A stretch of 64,000 bases of DNA from JBGANR01 sp044222225 (GTDB lineage: Bacteria; Actinomycetota; Actinomycetes; Mycobacteriales; Mycobacteriaceae): NCBI GenBank assembly GCA_044222225.1, contig JBGANR010000014.1, positions 75,727 to 139,726 on the forward strand. Reading direction: 5' to 3'. Position numbers and translations under genes: made by a program. Shown piece after piece: positions 41,025-50,140 of this stretch. Position 1 is the stretch's first letter, and the number at the start of each line of letters is the position of its first letter. The notes beneath the pieces are model-generated. The model ran no database searches, was not told the origin of the DNA, and saw only the letters and a program-made list of their open reading frames with translations.

Positions 41025-41807
41025 ATGAGTGCCGATACCGCCCAGACCGTGACGGACGCCCGCGCGCGGGCCCAGGAGGCTGCGCATGAGGCGCGCGAGG
41101 CAGTCAAACGCGCCAGAAGCGTGACCAAGGAGGCGGCCGCCGAGGCGCGCGTCGTCGCCCACAAGGCGCGCGAGACCGCGCAGACGGCCGTCCACGCCGC
41201 CGAGGAACGTGCGCGAGGGGAGTGGTCCGTCGCCAAGACGGCTCGTGACGCCGCGCGCGCCCTCCGTGCAGAGGCGCGCAAGGCCGTCCGCGCCGAGAAG
41301 GCTGCGCAGCGCCGGGCCGCCGAGCTGCTCTCGCGGCCCGAGCTCGCCGGAACGTTGGGCTCCGTCCTGCCGATCGGGTCCGCGAAGGACGACTCGCAGG
41401 GCGGACGCTGCCGCAGCCGGCGTGCGCTGCGCTTCGCCGCCGCGGGCGCGTTGCTGGCCGGCCTCGCCGCGGCCGGGTTCGCGGTCTTCCGCAAGATGCA
41501 GCCGGGGCACCCGCCCGTCGCCGCCGAGCCGCCGCGCGTCTCGGACGTCCCGAGCACGCGGAACCTCCACTCCGTCGCGGGTGAAGAGAAGGCCGTGGTC
41601 GAGGAGCCGGTGGTCGAGGAGGTCGTGGCCGACGAGCCGGCCGTCGTCGCCGCGCCGGACGAGGCGGCCGCGGACGCCGCTGTCGTCGACGCCGCCGTGC
41701 TCGACGCCGCGATCAGCGAGGCCGAGGTGAGCGATCCCGTCGAGGGTGAGACCGCGCCGGCCGCGTCCGACGCGCCGGCCGCCGAGGATTCTGCCGAGAA
41801 GAACTGA
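41025..41807 (+). CDS. Unknown Ala-rich coiled-coil, single-pass membrane protein
   Basis: 260 residues with three zones: residues 1-~105 are Ala/Arg/Glu-rich and strongly coiled-coil-like (ARARAQEAAHEAREAVKRAR); ~133-155 is a membrane segment (LRFAAAGALLAGLAAAGFAV); the rest is an acidic Ala/Val/Glu/Pro-rich tail. By the positive-inside rule the coiled coil is cytoplasmic and the tail outside. I know no family. It lies between ppiA and the DUF4190 gene and reads away from ppiA. The composition suggests a scaffold or envelope role, without proof. Confidence 0.75.
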   Translation: MSADTAQTVTDARARAQEAAHEAREAVKRARSVTKEAAAEARVVAHKARETAQTAVHAAEERARGEWSVAKTARDAARALRAEARKAVRAEKAAQRRAAELLSRPELAGTLGSVLPIGSAKDDSQGGRCRSRRALRFAAAGALLAGLAAAGFAVFRKMQPGHPPVAAEPPRVSDVPSTRNLHSVAGEEKAVVEEPVVEEVVADEPAVVAAPDEAAADAAVVDAAVLDAAISEAEVSDPVEGETAPAASDAPAAEDSAEKN

Positions 41808-41891
41808 CGGCCGAGCGGTGACGGTCCGCCGGACCGATCCGGTTGCGGTTCCTTCCGAACCGGCGACCTCCGGATCGGTACCCTGTAACGC

Positions 41892-42149
41892 GTGACCGTC
41901 ACCGCCGCGCCCCCCGCCCCTTACGAGACGACGAACCGGTTGGCCGTCGTCTCTCTCGCGCTCGCGGCGTTCGGCTTCCTCGGCGTCACGGCGATCGCGG
42001 CCATCGTGTGCGGGCACAAGGCGTTGACGCAGATCAACCACCGTCAGGGCACGGGGGCGCCGCTTGTCATCGGCGCGCTCGTGGTCGGCTACCTCTACGT
42101 CGTCGCGGCCGTCGTGGTGGCGCTCGGCTACTGGTACATCAGCAGCTGA
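41892..42149 (+). CDS. DUF4190 small membrane protein
   Basis: 85 residues from GTG 41892. NRLAVVSLALAAFGFLGVTA, then IVCGHKALTQINHRQGTGAP, then a second helix VIGALVVGYLYVVAAVVVAL: the two-helix DUF4190 pattern with the conserved GHxAL..I loop. Function unknown. It converges with the PH-domain gene, 7 bp away. Confidence 0.88.
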   Translation: MTVTAAPPAPYETTNRLAVVSLALAAFGFLGVTAIAAIVCGHKALTQINHRQGTGAPLVIGALVVGYLYVVAAVVVALGYWYISS

Positions 42150-42156
42150 CGTCCGC

Positions 42157-42636
42157 TCAGTCGCCGCGGACGCTGACGCCGTGCGCCGCCAGCGCGGCGG
42201 CGACGTCCCGCGGATCGGTCCCGAGATCCCAGCGGCCGAGGACGTAGAACCGGTCGTCCGAGGTCTCGATCTCGAGGTGGCCGGTGGAGCGGCCGAGTCG
42301 TTTCAGCGTGGTGACCCGCACCTGTGTGAGGTCGCTGGGTCGGTAGACGTGCCGGCCGGCCAGCGTCCGGAGCGCGATCCGGACCCCGCCGTCGGGCTGC
42401 CGATCGGGCTCGCCGGCCGGCGCCGGGTCGACGAGCGCGAGCCGCGGCCTGGTGATCGCCGACGTCGCGCCCGTGACGAGGAGCAGCAGCCCGGCGAGCG
42501 CGAAGAACGCCGCGCCGACGAGGTCGGCGGCGAACACGGCCGCGACGGCGAACGCGCCGGCACCGACCAGCAGGGCGATGGTCGCGGCGGCCGGCGTCGT
42601 CCATGATCGCTGCTCGTCACGTTCGTCGTGCGTCAC
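42157..42636 (-). CDS. PH-domain membrane protein (Rv0010c-like)
   Basis: About 159 residues. Two membrane helices (AATIALLVGAGAFAVAAVFA, GAAFFALAGLLLLVTGATSA) precede a bacterial PH-like domain (LAGRHVYRPSDLTQVRVTTL, GHLEIETSDDRFYVLGRWDL). It matches the protein between ppiA and crgA in mycobacteria. GTG 42636 is preferred because GGAGAGG lies just upstream; ATG 42669 would add 11 residues. Function unknown; its constant location suggests a link to cell growth. Confidence 0.88.
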   Translation of the reverse strand: MTHDERDEQRSWTTPAAATIALLVGAGAFAVAAVFAADLVGAAFFALAGLLLLVTGATSAITRPRLALVDPAPAGEPDRQPDGGVRIALRTLAGRHVYRPSDLTQVRVTTLKRLGRSTGHLEIETSDDRFYVLGRWDLGTDPRDVAAALAAHGVSVRGD

Positions 42637-42780
42637 CGCGCCACCTCTCCGGAGTCCGTTCGTCGTCACCCGACCCGTGTGCTGTGAGCCGGGTTATCCA
42701 CAGGAGTTATCCACAGGTGTGGATGAATTACACACATGTCATTCGCCGGCCGCGGCGAGCGATCCCGTGTGCCGGGGCGG

Positions 42781-43074
42781 CTACTTCCAGCCCATCGTCA
42801 TGAGCAGTCCGGCGATCATGAAGGCGAAGCCGATGGCGAAGTTCCACGCCTGCAGCGCGTACATCCAGTGCATCCAGCCGCCCTCCGCGGCGACGCCGAC
42901 GGGCTCCGACGCGATGAGGTAGTAGACGACCAGCCACACGAGACCGAACAGCATGAGGGCGAGCATGACGCCGCCGTACCAGCCGCTCGATCGCCCGCCG
43001 CGGACCTTGACCGGTGTCCGGCTGGCGGGGTTGATCGTGTAATCGGTCTTCTTGCGGACTTTCTGCTTCGGCAT
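42781..43074 (-). CDS. crgA: Cell division protein CrgA
   Basis: 97 residues from ATG 43074, with GGAGAGG upstream. MPKQKVRKKTDYTINPASRT is the CrgA start; two membrane helices follow (WYGGVMLALMLFGLVWLVVY, QAWNFAIGFAFMIAGLLMTM). CrgA is an actinobacterial membrane protein that binds FtsZ, FtsQ, FtsI and PbpA and coordinates septation and peptidoglycan synthesis. The neighbouring genes encode those partners' kinases and PbpA/RodA. Length and topology are normal. Confidence 0.95.
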   Translation of the reverse strand: MPKQKVRKKTDYTINPASRTPVKVRGGRSSGWYGGVMLALMLFGLVWLVVYYLIASEPVGVAAEGGWMHWMYALQAWNFAIGFAFMIAGLLMTMGWK

Positions 43075-43306
43075 GATTTCCTCTCCGGTCCTCCCCGGAA
43101 ACACCGGCGGAGCGGTCGCTACGTGCTGACGCGGGCACGACGCAGCGCGCCGCCCCGTATTTGTCCAGGTTAGCGCACCGGCCGGGGCCGATCGGCCCGC
43201 CGACGTCCGGAAGAGGCTCCGGGCGGGGTCGCGTGTGTCGGTCCGACGACCGACGAGGGCGGCGGCGCGTCGAAAACCGATGGCCGGCCCCGATAGCATT
43301 GCCGAC

Positions 43307-43948
43307 ATGCGGATTCTCGTCGTCGACAATTACGACAGCTTCGTCTACAACCTCGTCCAGTACATGGGCCAGCTCGGTGTCGCGGCGGACGTCTGGCGTA
43401 ACGACGACCCGCGGCTCGCGGACGCCGACGCCGTGGTCGCCGGCCATGACGGGATCCTGCTCAGCCCGGGCCCCGGCACGCCGGAGCGGGCGGGCGCGTC
43501 GATCGCGCTCGTCGAGGCCGCGGCACGCAACCGGACGCCGCTGCTCGGCGTCTGCCTCGGGCACCAGGCGATCGGCGTCGCGTTCGGCGGCACCGTCGAC
43601 CGCGCCCCGGAGCTGCTGCACGGCAAGACGTCGCTGGTCCATCACACCGGGGGCGGCGTGCTCGCCGGGCTGCCGGACCCGTTCACCGCCACCCGCTACC
43701 ACTCGCTGACGGTGCTCCCGGAGACGATGCCGGACGAGCTCGTGGCCACCGGCGCCACCGACAGCGGCATCATCATGGCCCTGCGGCACCGCGAGCTGCC
43801 GATCCACGGCGTCCAGTTCCATCCCGAGAGCGTTCTCACCGAAGGCGGCCACCGCATCCTCGCCAACTGGCTCGCCGTCGCAGGCCTGACCTTCGACGAA
43901 CGCCGCGTCGCCGTCCTCGAAAGCGAGATGGCCGCGGCCCTCGCCTGA
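43307..43948 (+). CDS. trpG: Glutamine amidotransferase, anthranilate/aminodeoxychorismate synthase component II
   Basis: 213 residues. MRILVVDNYDSFVYNLVQYM, nucleophile GVCLGHQAIG (Cys83) and HPESV (His172/Glu174) complete the class I amidotransferase triad. It supplies ammonia from glutamine to TrpE or PabB. The gene at this location in mycobacteria is named trpG, but a PabA role in folate synthesis is equally possible, as no trpE or pabB is adjacent. ATG 43307 gives the standard N-terminus; longer in-frame starts are not supported. Confidence 0.93.
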   Translation: MRILVVDNYDSFVYNLVQYMGQLGVAADVWRNDDPRLADADAVVAGHDGILLSPGPGTPERAGASIALVEAAARNRTPLLGVCLGHQAIGVAFGGTVDRAPELLHGKTSLVHHTGGGVLAGLPDPFTATRYHSLTVLPETMPDELVATGATDSGIIMALRHRELPIHGVQFHPESVLTEGGHRILANWLAVAGLTFDERRVAVLESEMAAALA

Positions 43949-43993
43949 CTGGAACGTCCGCGGGCGGAGGGTGGGTGACCACTCCCCGCGACG

Positions 43994-45835
43994 CTAGATC
44001 AGGCTCCGCCCGATCGTCAGCGTCACCGTGGTGTCCTTGCCGATGACCCCACCCGGCGCCGGCTGCTGCTCGAGCACCTTGCCGATGTTGTCGCCGAGGA
44101 CCCGGCGCTCCAGCTTCTCCAGGGTGCCGGACCAGCCGGCGTCACGCAGTGCCCGCTCGGCGGCGCCCTCGGTCATTCCCGAGAGCCGCGGCATCCGCAC
44201 CTGGTTGCCCCGCGAGACCGACAGCGTGACGGTGCTGCCCTTCTTGACGTTCTCCCCCTCCGGCGGCCGCGCGTTGACGACCATCCCGGCGGGCTGGTCG
44301 GAGTCGACCTCGATGACGTCGGCCTTGAGGCCGAGCTGCTCGAGCGACTCGCGGGCGGCCGAGAGGGTGCGTCCGACCACCTTCGGCACGGGCACGATCG
44401 TCGGCCCGGTACCGACGACCAGCTTGATCTGGCCGAGCGTCGTGGCCAGCGTGCCCTCGCTGGGGTCGGTGCCCACCACCTTGTCCTTGAGCTCGTCCGT
44501 CGACTCAGCCTTGTTCGGGGTGGCGTCGACGGTGAAGCCCGCCTTCCGCAGGATGGCGGTGGCCTCGGCCGGCGTCTTGCCCTTGACCGCCGGCACGCGG
44601 ACGCGATTGGGCCCCACCGAGACGGCGACGCGCACCGTCGATCCGACGTCCGCCTTGGTGCCGCCGGGCGGGTTCGTGCGGATCACCTGGCCGACGGGCA
44701 CGGCGTTGTCGGCCTGCTCCTCGGTGACGGGCTCGAAGCCGGCCTGGCGCAGCTGCGTGACGGCCTCGTCGGACTTCGCGCCGTCGACGAGCGGCACCGT
44801 CGCCTGCTGGACGTCCTGGCTGCCTCCCGACGACGACCAGATGACAAACGCCGTGGTGACGAGCACGAGCACGACGACGGTCGCCACGGCGCCGATGATG
44901 AGCGGCCGCCGGCGCCGGGCGGGCGGGGTGATGGTCGCCGTCACGGGCGCCTCGTCGGCACCGAACACGCTCGCGACGTGCGGTGACACGGGACGGCCGC
45001 CGGCCAGGACGCGTTCGAGGTCGACGCGCATCTCGGCGGCCGACTGATAGCGGTTGTCCGGGTTCTTCGCCATCGCCTTGAGGATGACGGCGTCGAGCTC
45101 GGGGGAGATGTCGGAGCAGAGCGTCGACGGCGTCGGCGGCTCCTCGCGGACGTGCTGATAGGCCACGGACACCGGTGATTCGCCGGTGAACGGCGGTTGG
45201 CCGGTGACGAGTTCGAAGAGCACGCACCCGAGCGAGTAGACGTCGCTGCGCTGGTCGACGGTTTCGCCGCGCGCCTGCTCGGGCGAGAGGTACTGCGCGG
45301 TGCCCATGACGGCGGCGGTCTGCGTCATCGTCGCGTTGTCGTTCATCGCCCGTGCGATGCCGAAGTCCATCACCTTCACCGCGCCGGCGGTGTCGATCAT
45401 GATGTTGGCGGGCTTGACGTCGCGGTGCACGATGCCGGCGGCATGGCTGTAGTCGAGCGCCGCGCAGACGTCGGCGACCCAGGTCATCGCCTGTCGCGGC
45501 GAGACGCGGCCGTCGTGGTGGACGACGTCGCGCAGCGTCTCGCCGTCGACGAACTCCATGACGATGTACGGCACCGGGCCGTCGTCGGTGGCCTGCTCAC
45601 CGGAGTCGTAGACCGAGACGATCGTCGAGTGGTTGAGCGCCGCGGCGTTCTGCGACTCCCGCCGGAAGCGCAGGTAGAAGTTGGGATCGCGGGCGAGGTC
45701 CGAGCGCATCACCTTGATGGCGACGTCGCGGTGCAGCCGCAGATCCCGCGCGAGGAAGACCTCCGACATGCCGCCGAAGCCGAGCGTCTCGCCCAGCTCG
45801 TAGCGGTCGGCGAGAAGCGGGGGCGGGGGGCTCAC
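43994..45835 (-). CDS. pknB: Serine/threonine protein kinase PknB with four PASTA domains
   Basis: 613 residues. The kinase domain (~12-275) has ELGETLGFGGMSEVF, Lys41, catalytic HRDVKPAN (137-144), DFG (157-159) and activation-loop threonines 169 and 171. One membrane helix (~311-333) follows, then four extracellular PASTA repeats beginning VPLVDGAKSD, VRVPAVKGKT, VPVPKVVGRT and VRMPRLSGMT. PASTA domains bind peptidoglycan fragments/lipid II, and the kinase controls growth and division. GTG start overlaps the pknA stop by 4 nt. It is last in the operon fhaA-fhaB-pstP-rodA-pbpA-pknA-pknB. Confidence 0.98.
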   Translation of the reverse strand: MSPPPPLLADRYELGETLGFGGMSEVFLARDLRLHRDVAIKVMRSDLARDPNFYLRFRRESQNAAALNHSTIVSVYDSGEQATDDGPVPYIVMEFVDGETLRDVVHHDGRVSPRQAMTWVADVCAALDYSHAAGIVHRDVKPANIMIDTAGAVKVMDFGIARAMNDNATMTQTAAVMGTAQYLSPEQARGETVDQRSDVYSLGCVLFELVTGQPPFTGESPVSVAYQHVREEPPTPSTLCSDISPELDAVILKAMAKNPDNRYQSAAEMRVDLERVLAGGRPVSPHVASVFGADEAPVTATITPPARRRRPLIIGAVATVVVLVLVTTAFVIWSSSGGSQDVQQATVPLVDGAKSDEAVTQLRQAGFEPVTEEQADNAVPVGQVIRTNPPGGTKADVGSTVRVAVSVGPNRVRVPAVKGKTPAEATAILRKAGFTVDATPNKAESTDELKDKVVGTDPSEGTLATTLGQIKLVVGTGPTIVPVPKVVGRTLSAARESLEQLGLKADVIEVDSDQPAGMVVNARPPEGENVKKGSTVTLSVSRGNQVRMPRLSGMTEGAAERALRDAGWSGTLEKLERRVLGDNIGKVLEQQPAPGGVIGKDTTVTLTIGRSLI

Positions 45836-47259
45836 CGATCGTCCTGCGGCTTGTCGTTCGTCGTCGTCGGTTGCGGTGACTCGTCCTGCATCGGGTTCTG
45901 CGGCGACGGCCCGGGGTTCGACGGCGACGGACCCGGGTTGGTCGTGGTGGGGCCGTTGGACGTGGGACGCGGACGCGTCGACGTCGGCGGCTCGGTGGTG
46001 CTGTCCGGGGTCGTCGTCTCGGACGTCGGCGTGCGGCTGGTGGAGCTGGGCGTCGTCTCGTCGGTGGTCGTCGTGGTGATCGACGACCTGCTGGTCGAGG
46101 ACGTGGTCGTCGACGGCGACGGGGTGTCGCTCGTCCGGTCGTTGAGCAGGACGACGCCGAGCGCGATGAGCGTGGCGAGCAGCAGCAGGCCCGCGACGCC
46201 GGCCATCACCTTCTGGCCCGCGCTCCAGCCGGAGTCCGAGCTCGCGGGGCGCGGCGTCGGCCGGGGCGCGACGGGCTGCGGCGCAATGATGGGGTTCGGA
46301 CGCGACGGCGGCGGCATCGGGCCGGTCGCGTCCAGCGCGGCCGTCGACGCGCCGAGCAGAGCCGTCCGAGGCGGGGCGACGGGAGCGGTACCGCCGCCTG
46401 ACGAACGGGGCAACGGTGGACGATGGCCGCTGCGGATGGCGGCGACGGCGTCGGCGAACTCGCCGCCGTCGCGGTAGCGCTGCCGAGGATCCTTGACCAT
46501 CGCGAACGCGATGAGGTCGCGGACGTTCGGCGGCACCTCCTGCGGCAGCGGCGGCGGCACCTCGCGGATGTGCTTCATCGCGACGGTGATCGCCCCGTCG
46601 CCGCCGAAGGGACGCTGGCCGGCGATGCACTCGTAGCCGACGACGCCGAGCGCGTAGACGTCGCTGGCGGCGGTCGCGTCCTCACCGATGGCCTGCTCGG
46701 GAGAGATGTACTGCGCCGTGCCCATGACCATGCCGGTGCGGGTGACGGGCGCCGCGTCGACGGCCTTGGCGATGCCGAAGTCGGTGATCTTCACCTGGCC
46801 CGTCGGCGTGATCATGATGTTGCCCGGCTTGACGTCCCGGTGCACGAGGCCGGCCTGGTGGGCGACCATGAGCGCGCGCCCGGTCTGCTCCAGCATGTCG
46901 ACGGTGTTCTTGAGCGACAGCCGGCCGACCCGATTGAGCACGGCGTTGAGCGGCTCGCCGTGCACCATCTCCATGACGAGATAGGCCAGCGGGGCGCCGC
47001 CCTGCTCGTCGGGGGTCTCGCCGTAGTCGTAGACGCTGGCGATGCCCGGGTGGTTGAGCCCGGCCGTCGTCCGGGCCTCGTTGCGGAAGCGCTCGAGGAA
47101 CTCGGGATCGGTGGAGAACTCGGCCTTGAGCACCTTGAGCGCCACGTGCCGGTCGAGGCGGACGTCGAGCGCCTCCCAGACCTGACCCATGCCGCCCGTC
47201 GCGATATGGCGCAGCAGGCGGTAGCGATCGGCGATGATGGTGCCGTTCTGCAGCGTCAT
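45832..47259 (-). CDS. pknA: Serine/threonine protein kinase PknA
   Basis: 475 residues. The kinase domain has HIATGGMGQVWEA, Lys42, HRDVKPGN (140-147), DFG (160-162) and activation-loop threonines 173 and 175. After ~280 there is a Pro-rich juxtamembrane stretch, one membrane helix (VMAGVAGLLLLATLIALGVV) and a long extracellular Thr/Ser/Pro-rich tail without PASTA domains. PknA phosphorylates cell-shape and division proteins together with PknB. Its ATG is 2 nt after the pbpA stop. The long Thr-rich tail is larger than in M. tuberculosis PknA. Confidence 0.97.
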   Translation of the reverse strand: MTLQNGTIIADRYRLLRHIATGGMGQVWEALDVRLDRHVALKVLKAEFSTDPEFLERFRNEARTTAGLNHPGIASVYDYGETPDEQGGAPLAYLVMEMVHGEPLNAVLNRVGRLSLKNTVDMLEQTGRALMVAHQAGLVHRDVKPGNIMITPTGQVKITDFGIAKAVDAAPVTRTGMVMGTAQYISPEQAIGEDATAASDVYALGVVGYECIAGQRPFGGDGAITVAMKHIREVPPPLPQEVPPNVRDLIAFAMVKDPRQRYRDGGEFADAVAAIRSGHRPPLPRSSGGGTAPVAPPRTALLGASTAALDATGPMPPPSRPNPIIAPQPVAPRPTPRPASSDSGWSAGQKVMAGVAGLLLLATLIALGVVLLNDRTSDTPSPSTTTSSTSRSSITTTTTDETTPSSTSRTPTSETTTPDSTTEPPTSTRPRPTSNGPTTTNPGPSPSNPGPSPQNPMQDESPQPTTTNDKPQDDR

Positions 47260-47261
47260 GG

Positions 47262-48758
47262 CTACCCCCCCTGTCCTGCGGCGGCCTCGATGACCGCCCG
47301 TGCGACCGGCGCGGCGGCTGTGCCGCCGGTCGAGGCCGTACCCCGCGCGCTGTTCTCGATGATCACAGCGACCGCGATGTCCTGCCCGTTCCCATCCCCG
47401 AACGCCATGTACCACGCATATGGCGTCTCGTCCGTGCTCCGGCCGTCCGAGTGCTCGGCGGTGCCGGTCTTCGAGGCGATCGGCACGCGTCCCTGCGTGG
47501 ACATGGCGCGCTCTGATTTTCGCATGAGTTCCGTGATGGATCGTGCGTCCTCGGTCTTGATCGACTGGCCGAGGGCGCGCGGCGCCGTCGTCGACACCGT
47601 CGCGAGGTCGGCGTCCTGGCGCTTGTCCACGAGGTACGGCTGCATCCGCTTGCCGCCGTTGGCGATGGTCGCGGCGATCCAGGCGTTCTGCAGCGTGGTG
47701 AACCGGACGTCCCGCTGCCCGATGACGGACTGGGCGAGCTGCGCCTTGTCCGAGAGCGGGCCGACCGTGGAACCGGCGACGCGCAGCGGCATCGTCAGGT
47801 CGCCGTCGTCGACGCCGAACTGCTTGGCGATGTTCTTGATCGCGGCCGAGCCGTCGCGCAGCCGCGTCGAGAGCTCGACGAAGGCGGTGTTGCAGGAGTA
47901 CTCGAACGCCTGCTCGAGCGTCACCTGGCCGCCGGAACCGCCGGGGCAGGTCTGCCGGGAGTAGTTGGTCAGCGCCGTGGCCGTGCCGGGGATCGTGATG
48001 GACGGCGCGGACGTCAGCCGGGTGTCCGGCCCGATGCCCTGCTCGAAGGCGGCGAGCGTCGTGAGCACCTTGAACGTCGACCCGGGCGGGAACGTCTCGA
48101 CGGTGCCGCGGTTGTTGCGCGGATCCGGCGTCGAGGTGCCCAGCTTGTTGGCGGCCTGCGTCTCGGCCGCCGTGTCGTGGCTGGTCAGCGGGTTGGGGTC
48201 GTAGCTCGGCGTCGACGCCAGCGCGAGGATCTTGCCGGTGGACGGCTGGATGGCGACGAGCGAGCCGCGGCACGGGCCGTCGCAGTTCTGCTCCATCAGC
48301 GACCGGTAGGCGGTGCGCTGCAGTTTCGGGTCGATGGTCGTCACGATGTTGCCGCCGCGCGGATCGCGATCGGAGAACGAGTCGAGGAAGCGCTGCCCGG
48401 CCAGATCGTCGTCGTCGCCGCGCAGGAACGCGTCCTCGGCGGACTCGATGCCGCGGTTGCCGAAGCTGTACGAGAAATAGCCCGTGACCGGGGCGAACGC
48501 GGCCGGATCGGTCGGGTAGACGCGCTGGTAGCGCAGCGGATCGTTCTTGTCCGTGGTCCGCCGCGACAGCGCGATGGCGACGTCGCCGGCGAAGATCTGG
48601 CCGCGCTGGCTCTTGTACGAGTCGAACTTGGTGCGCTGATTATCCGGGTTGGCGCGCAGCGTGGCGGCGTTGAAGAACTGCATCCACGTCGCCCCGGCGA
48701 TGCCGAGGGCGATGACGAGGATCGCGGCAAGCGCGACGCGGCGGATGGGGGCGTTCAT
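47262..48758 (-). CDS. pbpA: Penicillin-binding protein A (transpeptidase)
   Basis: 498 residues. One N-terminal membrane anchor (VALAAILVIALGIAGATWMQ) and a periplasmic transpeptidase domain with STFK (Ser227), SCN (288-290) and KTGTAEH (from 430). It cross-links peptidoglycan and is needed for normal septation in mycobacteria, where PknB phosphorylates it. ATG 48758 overlaps the rodA stop (ATGA), consistent with a RodA/PbpA glycosyltransferase-transpeptidase pair. Confidence 0.97.
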   Translation of the reverse strand: MNAPIRRVALAAILVIALGIAGATWMQFFNAATLRANPDNQRTKFDSYKSQRGQIFAGDVAIALSRRTTDKNDPLRYQRVYPTDPAAFAPVTGYFSYSFGNRGIESAEDAFLRGDDDDLAGQRFLDSFSDRDPRGGNIVTTIDPKLQRTAYRSLMEQNCDGPCRGSLVAIQPSTGKILALASTPSYDPNPLTSHDTAAETQAANKLGTSTPDPRNNRGTVETFPPGSTFKVLTTLAAFEQGIGPDTRLTSAPSITIPGTATALTNYSRQTCPGGSGGQVTLEQAFEYSCNTAFVELSTRLRDGSAAIKNIAKQFGVDDGDLTMPLRVAGSTVGPLSDKAQLAQSVIGQRDVRFTTLQNAWIAATIANGGKRMQPYLVDKRQDADLATVSTTAPRALGQSIKTEDARSITELMRKSERAMSTQGRVPIASKTGTAEHSDGRSTDETPYAWYMAFGDGNGQDIAVAVIIENSARGTASTGGTAAAPVARAVIEAAAGQGG

Positions 48759-50140
48759 GCGCGTTTCACCATCCTCGTGGCGGCGTCGGCCACCGGTGTC
48801 GGCTTGGGCGGGGCTTTGGGCAGGGGCCGGCGGCCGGTGTCGGAGATCCTGATGAGCAGGGCCAGCAGGATGTAGTTCGACAACAGCGACGAGCCGCCGT
48901 AGGACATGAACGGCGTGGTGAGACCCGTCAGCGGGATGAGCTTGGTGACGCCGCCCGCGACGACGAAGACCTGGAAGGCCATGGTGAACGACAGCCCGGC
49001 CGCGAGCAGCTTGCCGAAGCTGTCCCGCACCGACAGCGCCGCCATCATGCCGCGCGTGACGACGATGATGAACAGGCACAGCACCGCGGCGAGGCCGAAC
49101 AGGCCGATCTCCTCGCCGATCGTCGTCATGATGAAGTCGGTGCCCGCGAACGGCACGAGGTTCGGCCGTCCCTTGCCCATCCCGGTGCCGGTGAGACCGC
49201 CGGCGCCGAGCCCGAACAGCCCCTGCGCCAGCTGGTAGCCGGAGCCCTGGAAGTCGGCGAACGGGTCGAGGAAGATCTGCACGCGCACCCGGAAATGCGA
49301 GAACAGCTGATAGGCGACCGTCGCGCCGATGGCGAACAGACTGAGCCCGAGGATCAGCCAGCTCACCCGCTCGGTGGCGATGTAGAGCATGGCCAGCATC
49401 GTCGTGAAGATGAGCAGCGACTCGCCGAGCGAGTTCTCCAGCGCCAGGACGCCGATGGCGCCGCCCCACGCGACGAGCAACGGCCCGAGGTCGCGGGGAC
49501 GGGGCAGGTCCATGCCGAGGAAGTGCTTGCCGGCAGAGGAGAACAACTCACGCCGCGAGACGAGCAGCGACGCCGTGAAGACGATGATGAAGATCTTGGC
49601 GAACTCGCCCGGCTGGATGTTGAAGAACGGCGTGCGGATCCAGATCTTCGCGCCGTTGATCTCCGACAGCGACGCCGGCAGGAGCGCCGGGATGGCGAGG
49701 AAGACGACACCGCCGAAGCCCAGCGTGTAGCCGTACTTCGACAGCAGCCGGTGATCGCGCAGCACGAACAGCACGAACGTGAAGCCGATGACGGCCAGCG
49801 CCATCCACATCACCTGTTTGCCGGCGTCGTCGGTCTCCTCGATGATGTCGATCCGGTAGATGAACGCCAGGCCGAGGCCGTTGAGCAGGGCGACCGTCGG
49901 CAGCATGATCGGATCGGCGAACGGCGCGAGCCAGCGGAGCACGCCGTGCGCGACCAGCAGGACGGCCGTGTAGCCGCCGAGGTACGTCGCCGGCGACGAG
50001 TGCGGGAACTGCGACAGCGTGCGGTCGATGATGAAGAACGCCGCGGCCGTGATGCCGACGGCGAACGCCAGCAACACCAGCTCGAGGTTGCGTCCTCGCT
50101 GCCGCGGCGCCGGTGCCGCTAGCTCGTCGGCGGCAGACAA
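48755..50140 (-). CDS. rodA: SEDS-family peptidoglycan polymerase RodA/FtsW
   Basis: 461 residues, about 10-12 membrane helices. LELVLLAFAVGITAAAFFII, PGEFAKIFIIVFTASLLVSR, LGESLLIFTTMLAMLYIA and the C-terminal LTGLTTPFMSYGGSSLLSNY are RodA/FtsW signatures. It polymerises lipid II, paired with PbpA. TTG 50140 is the likely start: AGGAGA lies 5 nt upstream and the start falls 22 nt inside the end of pstP. A cytoplasmic tail ends in VKRA. Confidence 0.95.
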   Translation of the reverse strand: MSAADELAAPAPRQRGRNLELVLLAFAVGITAAAFFIIDRTLSQFPHSSPATYLGGYTAVLLVAHGVLRWLAPFADPIMLPTVALLNGLGLAFIYRIDIIEETDDAGKQVMWMALAVIGFTFVLFVLRDHRLLSKYGYTLGFGGVVFLAIPALLPASLSEINGAKIWIRTPFFNIQPGEFAKIFIIVFTASLLVSRRELFSSAGKHFLGMDLPRPRDLGPLLVAWGGAIGVLALENSLGESLLIFTTMLAMLYIATERVSWLILGLSLFAIGATVAYQLFSHFRVRVQIFLDPFADFQGSGYQLAQGLFGLGAGGLTGTGMGKGRPNLVPFAGTDFIMTTIGEEIGLFGLAAVLCLFIIVVTRGMMAALSVRDSFGKLLAAGLSFTMAFQVFVVAGGVTKLIPLTGLTTPFMSYGGSSLLSNYILLALLIRISDTGRRPLPKAPPKPTPVADAATRMVKRA